A stretch of 64,000 bases of DNA from Mallotus nudiflorus (taxonomy: Eukaryota; Streptophyta; Magnoliopsida; Malpighiales; Euphorbiaceae). A model generated the notes under the pieces. The model was given only the letters and a program-made list of their open reading frames with translations, ran no database searches and had not been told where the DNA came from. The stretch is taken from positions 744,001-808,000 of the forward strand of contig CANTUR010000381.1 in the NCBI GenBank assembly GCA_947683625.1, read 5' to 3'. Shown one piece after another: positions 11,342 through 23,975 of this stretch. The translations under genes and the position numbers were made by a program. Numbering within the stretch: the stretch's first letter is position 1; the number at the start of each line of letters is the position of its first letter.

Positions 11342-14300
11342 TTAGAAGTAGCACTTCATCAAGCGATCTGTATTGATAGGTTCGGGAATTCGTTGCCTTT
11401 AAAATCCATCAGCTTGACTGCTCCTTTTGATAAGACATGTTTGACCAGGTATAGGCCTTCCTAGTTTAGTTTGAATTTCCCTCTAGGGTTCGAAACATTC
11501 TATCTTGTTTGCTTTAGCACCCAGTCTCCTACTTTCACACTCTTATGTTTTACTCTTTTATTGAAGATCTTGGCTAGTCGATTGATACAACTATGTGTGG
11601 TATAAAGCCTTGAACCTTTGGTTGTCTAAAAGAGTGAGATTGTCATGCCTCTATTGTGCCCAATGTACTTCTGGCAATTCAGATTCGATTGCTACCCGAA
11701 GAGACTTGATCTTTATTTTGATTAGAAGAACTTCTTCTAATCCATACACTAGTGAGAAAGGAGTTGCTTTTGTTGAAGTTTTGACTATTGTTTGGTAGCC
11801 CCAAAAGGCATGTGGTAATCTATTTACCCAATCATGTTAAGTCTAAGTCATCTTTGATAAGATCTTTTTGATATTCTTGTTTATAGCTTCGACGACCCCA
11901 TTTACTTGTGGTTGGTAAGGAGAAGATTTATGATGTTCCACCTTATAAATTCTTAGTAGCTCTCTAACGTCCCTTTAGAATTGGACACTGTTGTCAGAGA
12001 TGATGTGATGGGGGATCCCATATCGACAAAGCATGTTTCTTTTAATGAACTTAGTGACTTTCTTGGCTCCTATCTTTGCTAATGATTTTGCTTCAACCAA
12101 TTTTGTAAAGTAGTCCACTGCCACTAGGATGAATTTATGTATATTTAAGGCTATCAGGTAGATTTCCCTAATTATGTCTAGTTCCCATACTGAGAAGGGC
12201 CATGGAGAGGAGATGTAGTGTATTTTTATTGGGGGAAGGTGGCTAACATTCCCATGGATCTGACAGTTATGGAATTTCCTTAAAATGCAATCCTCCATCA
12301 TTATAATCCAGAACAACCCTTGTCTGATTAACTTCTTAGCCAGGATTGCTCCATTCATGTGTGGACCACAAACACCCTCATGTATTTCTTTTACTACTCT
12401 TGCAGCCTCAATTTCATCTAGATATTGAAGTTGTAAACCATGTGAGGTTCTTTTATAAAACACACCCTAGTACGATGTGAATTTTGATGCTAGTTGTCGA
12501 ATGACTACGTTGTCTCTTTCATCTGCTTGATCAGGATAGGTTTGTTCCTTTATATATCTTTAGATGTCATAGAACTAGGGCTTTTCAACTGCTTCCATAT
12601 TTGCTATTCTATAGTCTTTATGACAAGGGTATCTCAATCTGAGTAGAATTAGAGGCTTAATGGGCATTCTGGATGGTCCTTCCCATACTGATGCTAGGGA
12701 AGCAAGTGCATCTACCATCTGGTTATAATTCCTAGGGAGATAAATGAATCTATATTTTTGGAAGGACCTGGTAAGTAGCCTCAAGTGGTCTAGAAGAGGC
12801 TTTAACTATTGCTCTTTTAGTTCCCACTCTTTTGTGGCATGATTGATTACTAGCATGGAATCTCTGAAGATTTCAACTTCTATAACATCTAGGGCTATCA
12901 ATGCTTCTATTCTAAGTGTGCATGCCTTATATTCTTTTTTATTATTTGTGACTTTGAACTCGAGATTTTTAATTATTGGTACAACTTCACTTTCTAGAGA
13001 TTGTAGTATGACACAATCTCCTATGCTGAACTGATTGATTGCTCCATCAAAGTACATGTGCCATCCTTAGATTTCAATGGCTAAGATGAGGTCATTTGGG
13101 AAGTCCTACTAGATTTCTTTTGAGTCTGGATTGGGGCTGAGAGTTAGAAATTCCGCTATTGCTCTCCCTTTTACTGCCTTCTTAGTAAGATATTGTAAGT
13201 CAAATTCTGTTAGTATTACGAGCCACTTGGCAAGTTTCCCCACTAGAGAGGGAGCTTCGTAAGGTCACTTCATTGGGTCCATTATAGACACGACCTAAAT
13301 TTTATAGGATTAAGCGTAGTGTCTGAGTTTCTTCGTTGCCCATACCGTTGTTAGGCATATCTATTCGACTTAGTTGTACTTCTCCTCATATGGTAGCATC
13401 TTCTTTCTCAAGTAGTAGACTGTGTGTTCTACTTTTGTTTTTCCCTCTTGGGCTAACATTGCATGGATTGCATTCCCTTTGATGGCCAGATACAGGGTTA
13501 GAGGCATCCCTAGTTTAGGTAGACTTAGAACTTATGGGTTGGCTAGGTAGCTTTTAATCTTATTAAATGGTAGCTGGCACTGTTCATTCCATTCAACTGG
13601 CTGATCTTTTTTAAGTAGCTTGATGATCGGTTCACACACTGATATCAACTTAGCAATGAATCTGCTGATGAACTATAGTTTCCCTAGAAACCCTCTGATT
13701 TCTTTCTCTATTTTTAGCACTGGCATCTCTCTGGTGGCTTTTGCTTTGTCTGAATCCATTTGAATCTCATTTTGACTAACAACATGCCCCAACATCTTTT
13801 TTGAAGTGACCCACAATATGCATTTCTTGAGATTTAGCATGAGAATGTACTTTTTAACCCTTCTGAGAAATTTTTCAAGATAAAAGGGGTGTTCTTCTCT
13901 AGTTTTTGACTTGACCATCATGTCATCAATGTATACCTCCACTTCTTTTTTATGGAACATTGCAGTCGCCATTCTCTAGTAGGTTTCCCCTATGTTTTTT
14001 AGTCCAAAAGGCATTACTCTGTAGCAGTAAGTACCGAATTATGTTATTAAAGATGTCTTTGCTTTGTTGATAATGGACACGAGGATTTGATTGTACCCAG
14101 AGAATCCATCCTTGAAGGAGTACATTGTACATATGGTGGCACTGTTAACTAGTATGTATATATGAGGTAGTGGGAAATCATCCTTCGGGTAGGCCTTGTT
14201 CAGTTCCTTTTAGTCAATGCAAATTCTAATCATTCCATCTTTCTTCGGTACTAGCACCACATTTGCTAACCATTTTGGATAGTCTACTACCTCTAGGAAT

Positions 14301-15001
14301 TTTACCTTGATCTATTTCTTGATGTCTTCTTTCACTAGTTGGGTCCATTTTGGTTTAAGTCTTCTAAGTTTCTGCTTTACCAGTTTGCACCCTTCTTTGG
14401 TAAGAATAAAGTGTTAAGCAATGTCTTTGTCAATACCAGGCATATCCTCATACATCCAGGCAAATACTTTTGAATATTTTATTAATGTTTTTTCAATTTC
14501 TATCCCCTCTTCAGGGGTGATATCTTTTAAAATACATAGAATGCATGGTTCAAATTCCATGCCAATGTTAAATGATTCAGTGCATATGGAATGAATGTCA
14601 AATATGCCAATGTTTTTATTAATGCAATGCACACTACCGTCAGGAAAGACATCAAACAAGTAATCAAAATCATATTTTATTGCATTAATTTTAGAGTTCA
14701 TTACATCATCATTTTCAAATAAGGAAAAGTTACAGAGATCATCATTAGCAATGTCTTAAAAAGGGATGTCATCAATGCTTGATTCAAGGGTGGAAATAGC
14801 TTGAACTTGATTGATAGCTTCACTTTCATATTCTATCTCCATGTTTTTCATCAATTCAAAAATGTCAGTCTTGGTGATCATGTTAGGTAAGTGTTTTTCC
14901 TTGAGGGTGTCATTGAAGGTCTCGAACCATGGTTTCTTAATTTCATTGCTCATCCATTCCTCAGCTTGTCCTTGATAAACTTGGGTTGATCTTTTAGCCA
15001 T
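11342..15001 (-). pseudogene. Element B pol: protease-RT linker, reverse transcriptase, RNase H, integrase (broken)
   Basis: Right to left: linker 15001-14756; pre-RT segment 14701-14417 ending YEDMPGIDKDIA; RT from about 14400 to 13600 with FPLPHIYILV, GYNQI, MPFGLKN and the catalytic box EVYIDDMMVKSK (YIDD at 13922-13933); RNase H 13057-12575 with YFDGA, KEYKAC and FRDSMLV, so the acidic triad is visible; integrase 12463-11400. The integrase zinc region has CGPHMNG, EDC and KFHNCQ, where the first cysteine of the usual CxxC is Phe. Its core has WELDII, IISDNSVQF and NGVVEAINK, so D-D-E is kept. Pol ends at TAA 11342-11344. At least a dozen stops and several frameshifts make it inactive. Domain order and motifs match the Tat lineage. 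Confidence 0.9.
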
Positions 15002-15860
15002 AAAGAGGTTGATTTCTTAGCCCTAGTATCCTTTTTAGGATCGTACCCTAGACCATTTCTATTGGTCTATCCTTGAAAGTTTAGGAATTTTGTGACTCTA
15101 AGTTTCATCCTCATAATCCTATTCTAGGTAGATATTGCATCTTTTTCATTATAACAGCAACTTTAGGATCGACATGACCATCACTAATCATAAAAACCTA
15201 CAATCATGATAGGACCATATTCAAACAAGTAATAATGTTGTTTGTTTTTGTTAGGATGGTTATAACCTTTCCATTTAGAGGGAACTTGATATTTTAATGC
15301 ACACTAGAAGGTATGCCCCTTAGTGGGTGGAACTAAGTTATTCTTAGCACCAGGATAAAAGTTAGAGGGATGTCTAGGATGGTAAATTATGTTACTGATT
15401 TGATATCTCCCACTATAACTATTGCTTTGAAAGTGCCAATGACTAGCTTCTTGGAATCATCGTAGGCTTGTATGACTATATTGGATTCTTCTTGTTTTTC
15501 AACATTCATCCTGAACTTATGTAGCAACCTCAAGGGGCAAACATTAATGGAAGACCCATCATCTACCATAACACATGGGGTCTTCTTAGTCCTAACAATT
15601 GCCTTGCGGGGTAAATCTTTGTCTGAGAAGGTGATTGTATTGGAAGGAGCTTTCATTAGAGAGGCTATCACCTCACAAGGTAAGGCATTAGTGGCAATCT
15701 TTACTTCATCTAGTGCTCTGACTAGGGCATCTTTATGCTTCTTTGAGACCATGAGTAGGTCCCAGATACTAGCTTATGCCATAGTTTTCTTGAGCTATTT
15801 GAGGATGGTGTCATCCTCTTTGACAGGAGCTTGATCTCTTGCTACTTCTTTCTCTTTAAA
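15002..15860 (-). pseudogene. Element B protease and gag-protease linker
   Basis: The longest open piece is 15752-15387. It holds KKTPCVMVDDGSSINVCPLR, the aspartic protease active-site region (Asp-x-Gly inside VDDGS), followed by AYDDSKKLVIGTFK. The linker upstream (MVSKKHKDALVRALDEVK) matches A at 33937. Retroviral-type aspartic proteases cut the gag-pol polyprotein. The C-terminal half (about 15386-15002) is frame-broken. Element A reads VDGGYDINICPL at the same place. Confidence 0.82.
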
Positions 15861-17565
15861 GGGTCCTTCTCTTTCTATGGATGTTAATATACCTGCCTGC
15901 TACTAGTTACATGATTAACTACTAGTGAGGGCTTCTAACCTGCTGAAATTTTTTAGTTTCTACTTCTTATGAATAAGGGTAATTAATCACTTCATCGTTT
16001 ATAGGGAGAGCTGTATCCTTGGCTCTTTTTTACATCATCAAGTGGGGAAGGAAATTAAGTTTGGGAAATTAAGTAATTGGATTGTATTCAAAGGTAGAAG
16101 GGCATTGCTCATCTTCACTAGAATCATGAGACTCAAGAATGGGATTTGAGGGTTTGTTCTCTAAGGGCTTATCTTAGGTTTCTTGTGGCTTGGATTGACT
16201 ATTCAACCAGATCTTCTGATAGATTGGAGTAGATAATGTTGATGGTTGGTAAAGGCATGTTTTGATAGTTTGGGAGAGGATTAGTCTTAATAATGGGTCA
16301 TTTTTCTAGGTCATCAATTTTTCCAGAGTCAATGAGGTTTTAGATTGCATTTTTGAGAGTTCTGCATGTATCAGTGGTGTGGCCATGCATTTAAAGAAAG
16401 CAGCAGAATAATTTTTGGTTAATTTGAGGTGATAGTGTGTTTGGAAAAGGCCTAAGCTCTTGTGGCTATAGGAGGCTATTTTGTTGAAGTCTTTGGAATA
16501 CTTTAGATAGTGGGAGGTTAAAGTTTGAGAATTTTCTTGGTAGTTTAATGACATTTATAAATGGTAAGATGTGGGTATTGGGTTGGATCATGTTTATTTC
16601 TACGGCTTAAGTAAAGGTGTTTGGATGGGCATTGTGGTGAAAAGTATTTCTGGCTTACTGAGGCTCCTTATCCTCAATTCTGATCCTAGCCTGATGGAGA
16701 GCTCTAAAGTCAGGATAATGAGCAAATATCATCTATTTTCTAAAGTGCGGTAGTGGCCTTTTGATTATCAGATCTATTTATTCATCCTTAGGAGGACAAT
16801 TTCTGATCTTGACTACCTTTCCTTGCCATATGATGACATAATCAGAGAAAACTTTACCAAGTTTTTTCCTTGTGCTCTTAAGGTCCCTTCGAGTGATGTC
16901 TAATTGAGTGTTGTATTCATACTGCTTAATAAAATTTTGAGTTAGTAATAGCCAGTCACTTTTGATTTCATCTTCAAGGTAAAAGAACCATGCCCTTGGT
17001 CCTTCCTCTAGTGATGTGAAGAAGAATCAAACAATTTGTGATTATGTAAGCTTTATAGCAACCATGAAGGTAGCATATTGCCTTAGATGGACCTCGGGTC
17101 CCCAATTTTTTCAAACTTGGCAAATTTTGGTAGCTTAATATCATTTGGAAGTGGCTTATCTTTGAATAGTGCTAAGTCGATAAAGCTTTTAGAGCCATGA
17201 GTTCCTTTGTCTTTAAAGGAAAATTCCAACTGAGCCATCTTGTTGGCTAATAGTTTAACCTCCTTTGTCGATTTAAGCTTGGTCATGTTAGAAATTTTTG
17301 CAACTTTTGGTGTATCCCTGAGATCTTGGTAGTAGTCATCATCAGTTTGAACTAGAGTGTAGGGAATTCACTTTGGCTTATCTACTCTTAGGTGAATAGA
17401 TGCAAATGCTTCATTTAATGATGTGCTATTTCCATCTTGGGCACTTTTGGCTTTGATTTGGGCTTGGAGGATTTCAGCTATGGTGCCATCAATGAACAAC
17501 TTTTGGATCCCCTCTTTTAGCATGTCTTCGAATCATTGACAAGAGGTATCTTTTTTGTCACTCAT
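15861..17565 (-). pseudogene. Element B gag
   Basis: The start is ATG at 17563-17565 (MSDKKDTS), the conserved first methionine also seen in A at 35836. The best open part is 17286-17083 (MTKLKSTKEVKLLANKMAQL, then LPKFAKFEKIGDPRS, the Tat gag core entry). Near 16390-16310 a shifted frame carries HGHTTDTCRTLKNAI and NLIDSGKIDDLEK, the His/Cys-containing C-terminal segment typical of Tat gag, with one stop inside. Relative to A, about 380 bp are missing near 15930. Gag would form the virus-like particle. It is broken by many stops. Confidence 0.82.
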
Positions 17566-18906
17566 GTTTGGATGTCATATTCTTGCACATTTATGAGGGC
17601 TAGCCATATAAATGATGCATGATGTGTGCCTATAAAAGAAAAGGGTGAGCATGTATGCATGGAGTGGATGCAAAAATCCTATAATGGAAAAATGATTATC
17701 CCTACAAGAAACAGTGGTTAGTACGTGCTATCTATATGTATAAGATGTATGCATGATTAAAGTTGGTTAGTTTTCCTACACAGTGAACAAACCAATCATA
17801 ACCAAGCTCTTGCTTTCAACCTTATTTCTCCACGAGGTCATTCAGTCTCTTTCCTAGGTGGGTTTTGATCCTATAGTCATCAAGGGACAATGGTTCCACT
17901 CTCAGAACTAGGCTATTTCGATTTATGTTGGTCAAAACCAAAGGGTAAACTAAGGAATGATACTTGAATATGCTTGAGGTAATCACAAGATGTCAATGTG
18001 AGGGTCAATTGTCAGGCTTCAAATGATGTCCAGAGCCCACATGCGCCCATATACATAGGACCAAGGTCAATCAAAAGGAGTCCAACTTCTTGCCCCTATA
18101 TTGATATTTGATATGTTTTCTGGGAGACATGAAAGTATCGTTTGATAGTTTACAGTTTTATTTTGTTGACATGAAGGTGCATGATCTAGTTGGGTTCTGA
18201 ACCCATTCATTTGATTTGATAAGGATAAATGGATGACATCTTATAGGTTCCGTCATCGAGGGATGTCATTATTTATTATTGTATAGACTATTCAAGATAA
18301 GGTACAATATTCTTATCATTCCTTATGCTTTGGGCTCACATAAAGTATATAAGAATCATATGGTCCTAAGCATAAATTTTCAATGAAAACTAACATTATG
18401 ACATTATTCGATGATAGACACTTAGAGGGTCATGTCATTTATGAATATTAGGTCAAACGAACAATGTTTGGGCAAGGATAGCATGCATAGCTTAGTGGAA
18501 TCCTACTGGATGTTGCTATTGGCTTATCTACATGAGCTAAGTTAGGGTGAAAGGATAAGGGTTCCTTTAGTGTGAATGCCCCCATATGACTAGGGTTACA
18601 GACTCCGATCATTAAGTTTAACATTCTTTTGATGACTTGGTTGCCCCCTTAAGGACTTTGGTTACAAACTCTGGTCAGATGAGTTTGGCGAATGCATAAG
18701 TAAAGACTAAAGGTGATAATATTGTATCTTCGTCACCTCGTGACTTAAGTGGAATCATGATGGCAATGTCATTTAGTATTATCGAGGCTTTTAGGGACAA
18801 GCGGTGCACATGTGATGTATAGTGTAAATGAAATGGTTAAGGGCTCTATACAATTGAGTATTGCATAATGAGAAATAGTCATTTTTGAGTTGATCCCTCT
18901 TACTTA
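17566..18906 (-). other. Leader (5' UTR) of element B
   Basis: About 1.34 kb between the PBS and gag ATG with no convincing ORF. It is clearly alignable with the leaders of A (35837-37169) and E (57521-59397), for example around 17700-17770 and 18600-18680. Such conserved leaders usually hold packaging and dimerisation signals; that is inference here. Confidence 0.7.
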
Positions 18907-18928
18907 GAAGTCCCTAGTGTAGTTTCCA
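18907..18928 (-). other. Primer-binding site of element B
   Basis: On the element strand it reads TGGAAACTACACTAGGGACT, one base from the LTR end. The cleaner copy in E (59398-59419) reads TGGCGACTCCACTAAGGACT. TGGCGACTCC fits the 3' end of an arginine tRNA, as reported for Tat/Ogre elements. B's copy has mutated. Confidence 0.72.
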
Positions 18929-18929
18929 T

Positions 18930-18992
18930 TGTGAGCAACCAGTTATGTTTATTTTTTTTAGGATGTGTAGCAGGTCTTTCCATTTTTTAGGG
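18930..18992 (-). repeat. 5' LTR of element B, left fragment
   Basis: Starts TGTGAGCAACC and follows the left LTR (4786 onward) base for base with few changes, until element C interrupts at 18992/18993. The LTR resumes at 29307. The last five bases, TAGGG, are one copy of C's target duplication. Confidence 0.92.
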
Positions 18993-20309
18993 TGATGGGT
19001 TTCTGTAAGTATACGGATTCGTACAAGTAGTAATTAAATATCGATCCCACAGAGATTGCAGATTGACTACAATGATACTAGTTGTGTTTGTTTGTTTAAA
19101 CAACAAAAAAGGGTATTTTGAATTAAACTAAAAATTAAACTAAGAAAAAACATAAAAAATCATAATGAAATAACAATCACTTTAGAGAGCTAGGTTCTTA
19201 TTACCAATTCAACCTTTTTTTAAGATCAATTAACTACTAAGCCATACCTAACCTTAATCCAATTTGAGGGTTTCTCAAGAATCATAGGCTTTCCTCCTAA
19301 GACAACCCTATGATTAACTAAGTAAATTGAAATTCTTAGATTTAAAGCTCTTGCCTACTAAGTGTTCAGTTAACCCAATTTAAGCACCAACCCTTAATCA
19401 ATATTAGTTGCTTAAGTGTTTCTCAACTAAGAAAGCATCTAACAGGTTATTGTTTAAATCCAATACAATCCATCTTTTGATTAAGTTTTATTGTGTATAT
19501 TCAATCAAAGGGTGATCAATCCTAAGAAGACATTAAGTTCAATAATAACCAAAGGATCTAGATTAATGGATTAAGTTTAATTATGATTAGCCCATGGTTG
19601 AATTGCAATAAGAACCCTAACTAAGAATTTAGCTACTCATGTTAATTATAAGAGACAAAGAAGAAGAATAAAAGAAAATAGACATCATCATTAAATCAAA
19701 ATTAAGAACAAATAAACACAATTGAATAGAAGAAACCCCTTGTTCAATAAGAAGCTTGATGTTCTTCAATTCTTATTCTTAAACCTACAAAACTAACATA
19801 AGCAAGAAAAATCCTTATTCTCTCCAAAACTGCTATAAGAAAATGTATATAAAAAATTGATGAAATATCCTCTCCCTTATTTCTAGTGGCTACCCTCTTA
19901 TAAAACCATAATTACCAGCCCTAAGGTTACAACCATGCAAAATCTCCATCTTGTCCCTCATGAGTCAGTAATTAAATTCAACTCCAAATTTCCCAATCAC
20001 TAGGTCGCACGGCCGTGCACCTCACTTCTTCAGCATTTTAGCATATCAACCTCCATTGCTTTTTGGGCCAACTTCAAGTTCCCACGGCTCCCATGTAACC
20101 TTCGTCTACTATTCTTTGACTTCCCTAAATACATAAAATCAACTAAAAATAAACCAACTAATACATAAAAATAAATAAACAAACACACAAGACATGCATT
20201 AAGTATTCAACTAAATAAAAACTGAATAAAAGAAACACAAACTTAACTGAAATTGCATCTAATCCTAACACAAAGACTACTTAAAATAATGCATTTTTCA
20301 CACTCATCA
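18993..20309 (-). repeat. 3' LTR of element C
   Basis: 1317 bp, plus strand TGATGGGTTTCTG to CACACTCATCA. It is longer than its partner at 28123-29301 because that copy lost about 120 bp near position 28220 (compare 19090-19260 here). This copy in turn lacks a short block near 20009 that the partner has. Confidence 0.94.
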
Positions 20310-20322
20310 AATTCCCCCATAC
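20310..20322 (-). other. Polypurine tract of element C
   Basis: Element-strand GTATGGGGGAATT directly abuts the LTR start TGATGAGTGTG. Confidence 0.8.
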
Positions 20323-21149
20323 TTGAATATTTGCTTATCCTCAAGCAAAACCTGAAAACACATATCTATCTAAAAAATCATACTCATTAACTAGCTTTAA
20401 CTTGACTAACTACCAATATCTTTCTTTAATAAAAAGTTTTAAAACTCAAAATTTAAAACAGTAACTGAGGTCAAGAAAATATTGTTACCATGTGAAGAGT
20501 ATACTTTTCTAGTAAAAATATTGTGCCAATAATAAGGAGGCTAAGAAGTTAATCAATCAATGTCTTCCCAATCTCAGCATCCCCCACCTTTCTTGTGTTA
20601 CTTAGTGTGGAAACCTCCAAAATGGGTCCTTGGATACTCTTACTCTTAAAGAGCATTGGAGTAGAAGGAGCATTTAAATGATTTTTTTTTACATAACCAC
20701 TACAAAGCAGCCTTAAATTCCTACTCACAAACACTTTTCTCAAATATCAATCATCTAGATTCACTTGTTCAATAGAAAAGTAAGCATTAATGTTCATTAA
20801 AATTTAAAAATTCCTAGCCACAAGTTGCTCTTTTAATTTAAAAAATTTAAAATGATCCACTAAAGGAAGATTAAGGTATTTCTTTAAGAAAACTAAGATT
20901 AATGAATAAGGCTCTAAAGGTATATATGTTACAAAAATTCAGGTGCAAGGGCAAGGCATAAATACACAAAAGGGTAAAAAAATAAATAATGTAGACTCTT
21001 AAAGTAAAACAAATACACAAGCATACAGTCATGAAAATAAAATAAATAAAAGAAAACTAAAGAACAGTATACTCCCTTTATTCTTGTGAAACTGGAGGGG
21101 GAATATATGGTGTGACCATAATGCACTTTGCAACTTCATTTATAGCTTT
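20323..21149 (-). other. 3' UTR of element C, with one copy of the ~90-bp inverted-repeat module
   Basis: No gene. At 20578-20667 lies the module described in the findings (plus strand from CATCCCCCACCTTTC to CATTGGAGTAG). It has nested inverted repeats TACTC...GAGTA and CTCTT/AAGAG. Sequence to its right up to about 20880 also resembles 44380-44530 in element E, for example GTAAGCATTAATGTTCATTA here against a similar run near 44490. Role unknown. Confidence 0.7.
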
Positions 21150-22365
21150 AGATCTTTTTCTTTAAGGAAAGATGAAAAAGATTTAATCAATTTGAAGTTG
21201 CAACCTTTTAGCTCTGGATTCACATCGCCTCTTGAACTTCTCTATCCAGTTGGACAAATCCATAACCATATTCTTAATCTTATTGTCAAAGATATCCATA
21301 AGCTCTTTGATTTTTTCCATGATACCATCACTCCATTTTTTGGTGTTCCCTTACATCCTTGATTGAGCTCACTCCCATTATTTCCTTTTTCAGTTGCATT
21401 AGTAGGTAAAGGTATTTCACCATGTTGCATTGCCATTTGGCGGATCATGTAGCATATTCTACCCATTACATCATAAAACTCATTAAATTCAGTTATTATT
21501 TCAGCTTGCACTAGGTAATCTTCATCAAGGGACTTAGCTTCTAAAGGCTCCAATTTATGTTTGGCAAATTCGAATGGAGCAAAATACAATGGCAAATTCG
21601 AATGGAGCAAAATACAATGGTAATCCAGTGACAATATGCGCCATTGAGATCAACGCCTTTCTAGCCTGAACAACACACCAAATAGAACACAAAATAAAGT
21701 ATGTACTACATACTTTTATGTTAGTTTTCAAGCACCACAACATGAATAGTTCATCAGGAGAAACTCTAGTATTATTTTTTCTTCCAAAGATTGTATGTGC
21801 CATGAATTTATGCATGATTAAATATGAGTCATCTTTGATCAAACCACTAGTCATTATTTGACCCTCACAAACTTTATCACCTCCAGTGATTTCATGCAAA
21901 AAACTAGTCATATTATAATCTATAGGAGGTTGATAAACACCTCCTTAAGGAAAACTAAAGATTTGAAACATGATTTCATAGTCAAATAAGTATTCTTTCC
22001 TAAAGAACCTACATGAAAATATCCCTAGAGGTGCATCTAGAATCTTAAATGTAGTGTAAAATTCTATTGTGAGTTTAAAGAATACATCATATTGGGTTGT
22101 AGCCAATTTAAACCACCTCAATTTATTATAAAACACATCAATATTTACCTTAATACCCATATTCAACAGTATGTCATCATCAAAGTATTTTGGCTTGCTG
22201 AAATTTCTATTGACTAAGGAGCAGAATCTCTTCCCTTCCTCTTCAGAATAAATGGCAAAGAAAGCTTCATAATCATCCCTCATGTCCTTAGGCTTGCCCT
22301 TGCCATCACTAAGCTTCTTTCCTTGAAATTGTGTCTTTGTTAAGTCACTCGAAACAACATTCTAC
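21150..22365 (-). pseudogene. Athila-type third ORF (env-like position) of element C
   Basis: Lies between integrase and the 3' LTR, where Athila elements carry an extra ORF sometimes called env-like. Such ORFs often match a 'putative plant transposon protein' domain. One frame runs from about 22363 (VSSDLTKTQFQGKKL) through MRDDYEAFFAIYSEEEGKRF to a stop near 21945. It resumes in the same frame with MTSFLHEITGGDKVCEGQ and HKFMAHTIFGRKNNTRVSPD. A 28-bp tandem duplication at 21562-21617 then shifts the frame, after which AKHELEPLEAKSLDEDYLVQ-like sequence continues in another frame. I see no clear signal peptide or transmembrane segment, so an envelope function is not supported by the sequence itself. 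Confidence 0.72.
21562..21617. repeat. 28-bp tandem duplication inside the third ORF of element C
   Basis: Two perfect copies of a 28-bp unit starting TGGCAAATTCGAATGGAGC. As 28 is not a multiple of three, the duplication shifts the reading frame. Confidence 0.93.
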
Positions 22366-22635
22366 TAAACATTTAACTAACAAGACATCTTTTAGAGCTC
22401 CAACCTTTCTTTCATTACTTGAAATGCACAAGAAAAAATCATCAAAAATAGAATAAACTTGCAAAAACATAAAGAAATAACCAAACAATAAAAATAAAAA
22501 AATAAAAAAATAAAAAATACAAACTAAAATAGTCTTGGTTGAGCCCTCAAAAAGCGCTCTTTTAATGGTCCATGAGCTAGACCATCAAATTGATCATCCA
22601 GTTGATTCCTCCAAGTATGAAACGTAATGGAACTC
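22366..22635. other. Spacer between integrase and third ORF of element C
   Basis: A-rich stretch with AAAATAAAAAA repeats near 22490-22515. No gene seen. Confidence 0.6.
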
Positions 22636-23975
22636 CTAAAATATGCTTCCATGGTATAACTTTAACCTTTGCCCATTCACTTTGAATGTGTCTCCTCTTG
22701 TGTTACTCAATTCCATAGCTCCATGAGGATATGAATGAGTCACTGTATACGGTCTTATCCATCTACTTTTCAACTTTCCAAGAAACAATCTGAGCCATGA
22801 GTTAAACAACAAAACTTGATCACCTTCCTTAAAATCCTTGATTTTTACTCTTGCATCATGCCATCTCTTAGTACCTTCTTTATAAATCCTTGAATTTTCA
22901 TAAGCAGCTTCTCTTATCTCTTTAAGTTCATTCAACTATAACATTCTTTTCTCAGCTACCTTCCTAAGGTCAAAATTCAAGGCTTTCACCACCCAGTAGG
23001 CCTTGTGTTCAAGCTCAATAGGAAGATGACATGCTTTGCCATAAACCACCTTGAAGGGAGACATCCCAAGAGGTATTTTGTAAGCTATTCTAAATGCCCA
23101 CAAAGCATCATCAAGCTTCCCTGCCCATTCTTTCCTTGACTTACGTACTATTCTCTCTAAAATCTTCTTCACTCCCTATTACTCACCTTAACTTGGCCAC
23201 TAGTTTGCGGGTGATAAGGTGTAGCTACCCTGTACTTCACACTATAGTGAGCTAATAAAGCTTCCATATTCTTATTGCAAAAGTGTGTTTCCCCATCACT
23301 TATTATGAATTGAGGCGTTCCAAGTCAAGATAATAGCTCCTTTAAGAATTTACAAACAACCCTTGCATCATTGACTGCACACACTTGAGCTTCCACCCAC
23401 TTGGAAACATAATCCACACACACAAGAATATACCTTTTACCATTTGACACCAGAAATGGTCCCATGAAATCAATTCCCCAAACATAAAAAATTTCCACCT
23501 CTAGAATTCCAGATTAGAACATTTCATCCTTCTTTGAAATGTTTCCACTCCTTTGGCATGCGTTATAATGCACCACAAAATCTCTAGCATTTTGAAAAAT
23601 TGATGGCCAATAGAACCATGTTTCAAGAACCTTAGCAGCTATTCTTTGTGCTCCATAATGTCCACCATTGACCCTCCCATGATAGTGTTGTATGATTTAT
23701 CCTACTTCCTCATTTATTACACATCTCCTCACCATGCCATCGTTGCATAGTTTCCACAAAAATAGCTCATCCTAAATGTAGAACTTAGCATCATGAATCA
23801 AATTTTTCTTTTGTTGAGGAGTGAACTCTTTTGGAATTTTACCCACTAACAAAAAATTTGCTACATCAGCAAACCAAGGAGCACCCATAAATCCTATAGC
23901 GAAAAGCATTTCATCAGGGAACATCTCCTTGATAGGTTCTTGCTTATCACTTTTCTCTTGTTCTAACTCCAACCT
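22636..23975 (-). pseudogene. Integrase of element C (Athila), broken
   Basis: Right to left: spacer from RNase H with KIPKEFTPQQKKNLIHDAKF (about 23870-23772); zinc region with HGRVNGGHYGAQRIAAKV and FVVHYNACQRSG, where the first cysteine of the usual CxxC is missing; core with VWGIDFMGPF, FIISDGETHF and TSGQVKVSNRE. The third acidic residue is Lys (AAG at 23187-23189) instead of Glu, which would abolish integration. Then KSRKEWAGKLDDALWAFRIA (23172-22936), and the C-terminal domain 22935-22636 with FKEGDQVLLFNSWLRLFLGK and TFKVNGQRLKLYHG. Stops and at least two frame changes break it. The last two segments are diagnostic for Athila. Confidence 0.92.

Noticed and set aside
21150..22365. Functional envelope gene in C
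   Set aside because: The position is the env-like one of Athila, but no signal peptide, cleavage site or transmembrane anchor is visible, and the frame is broken.
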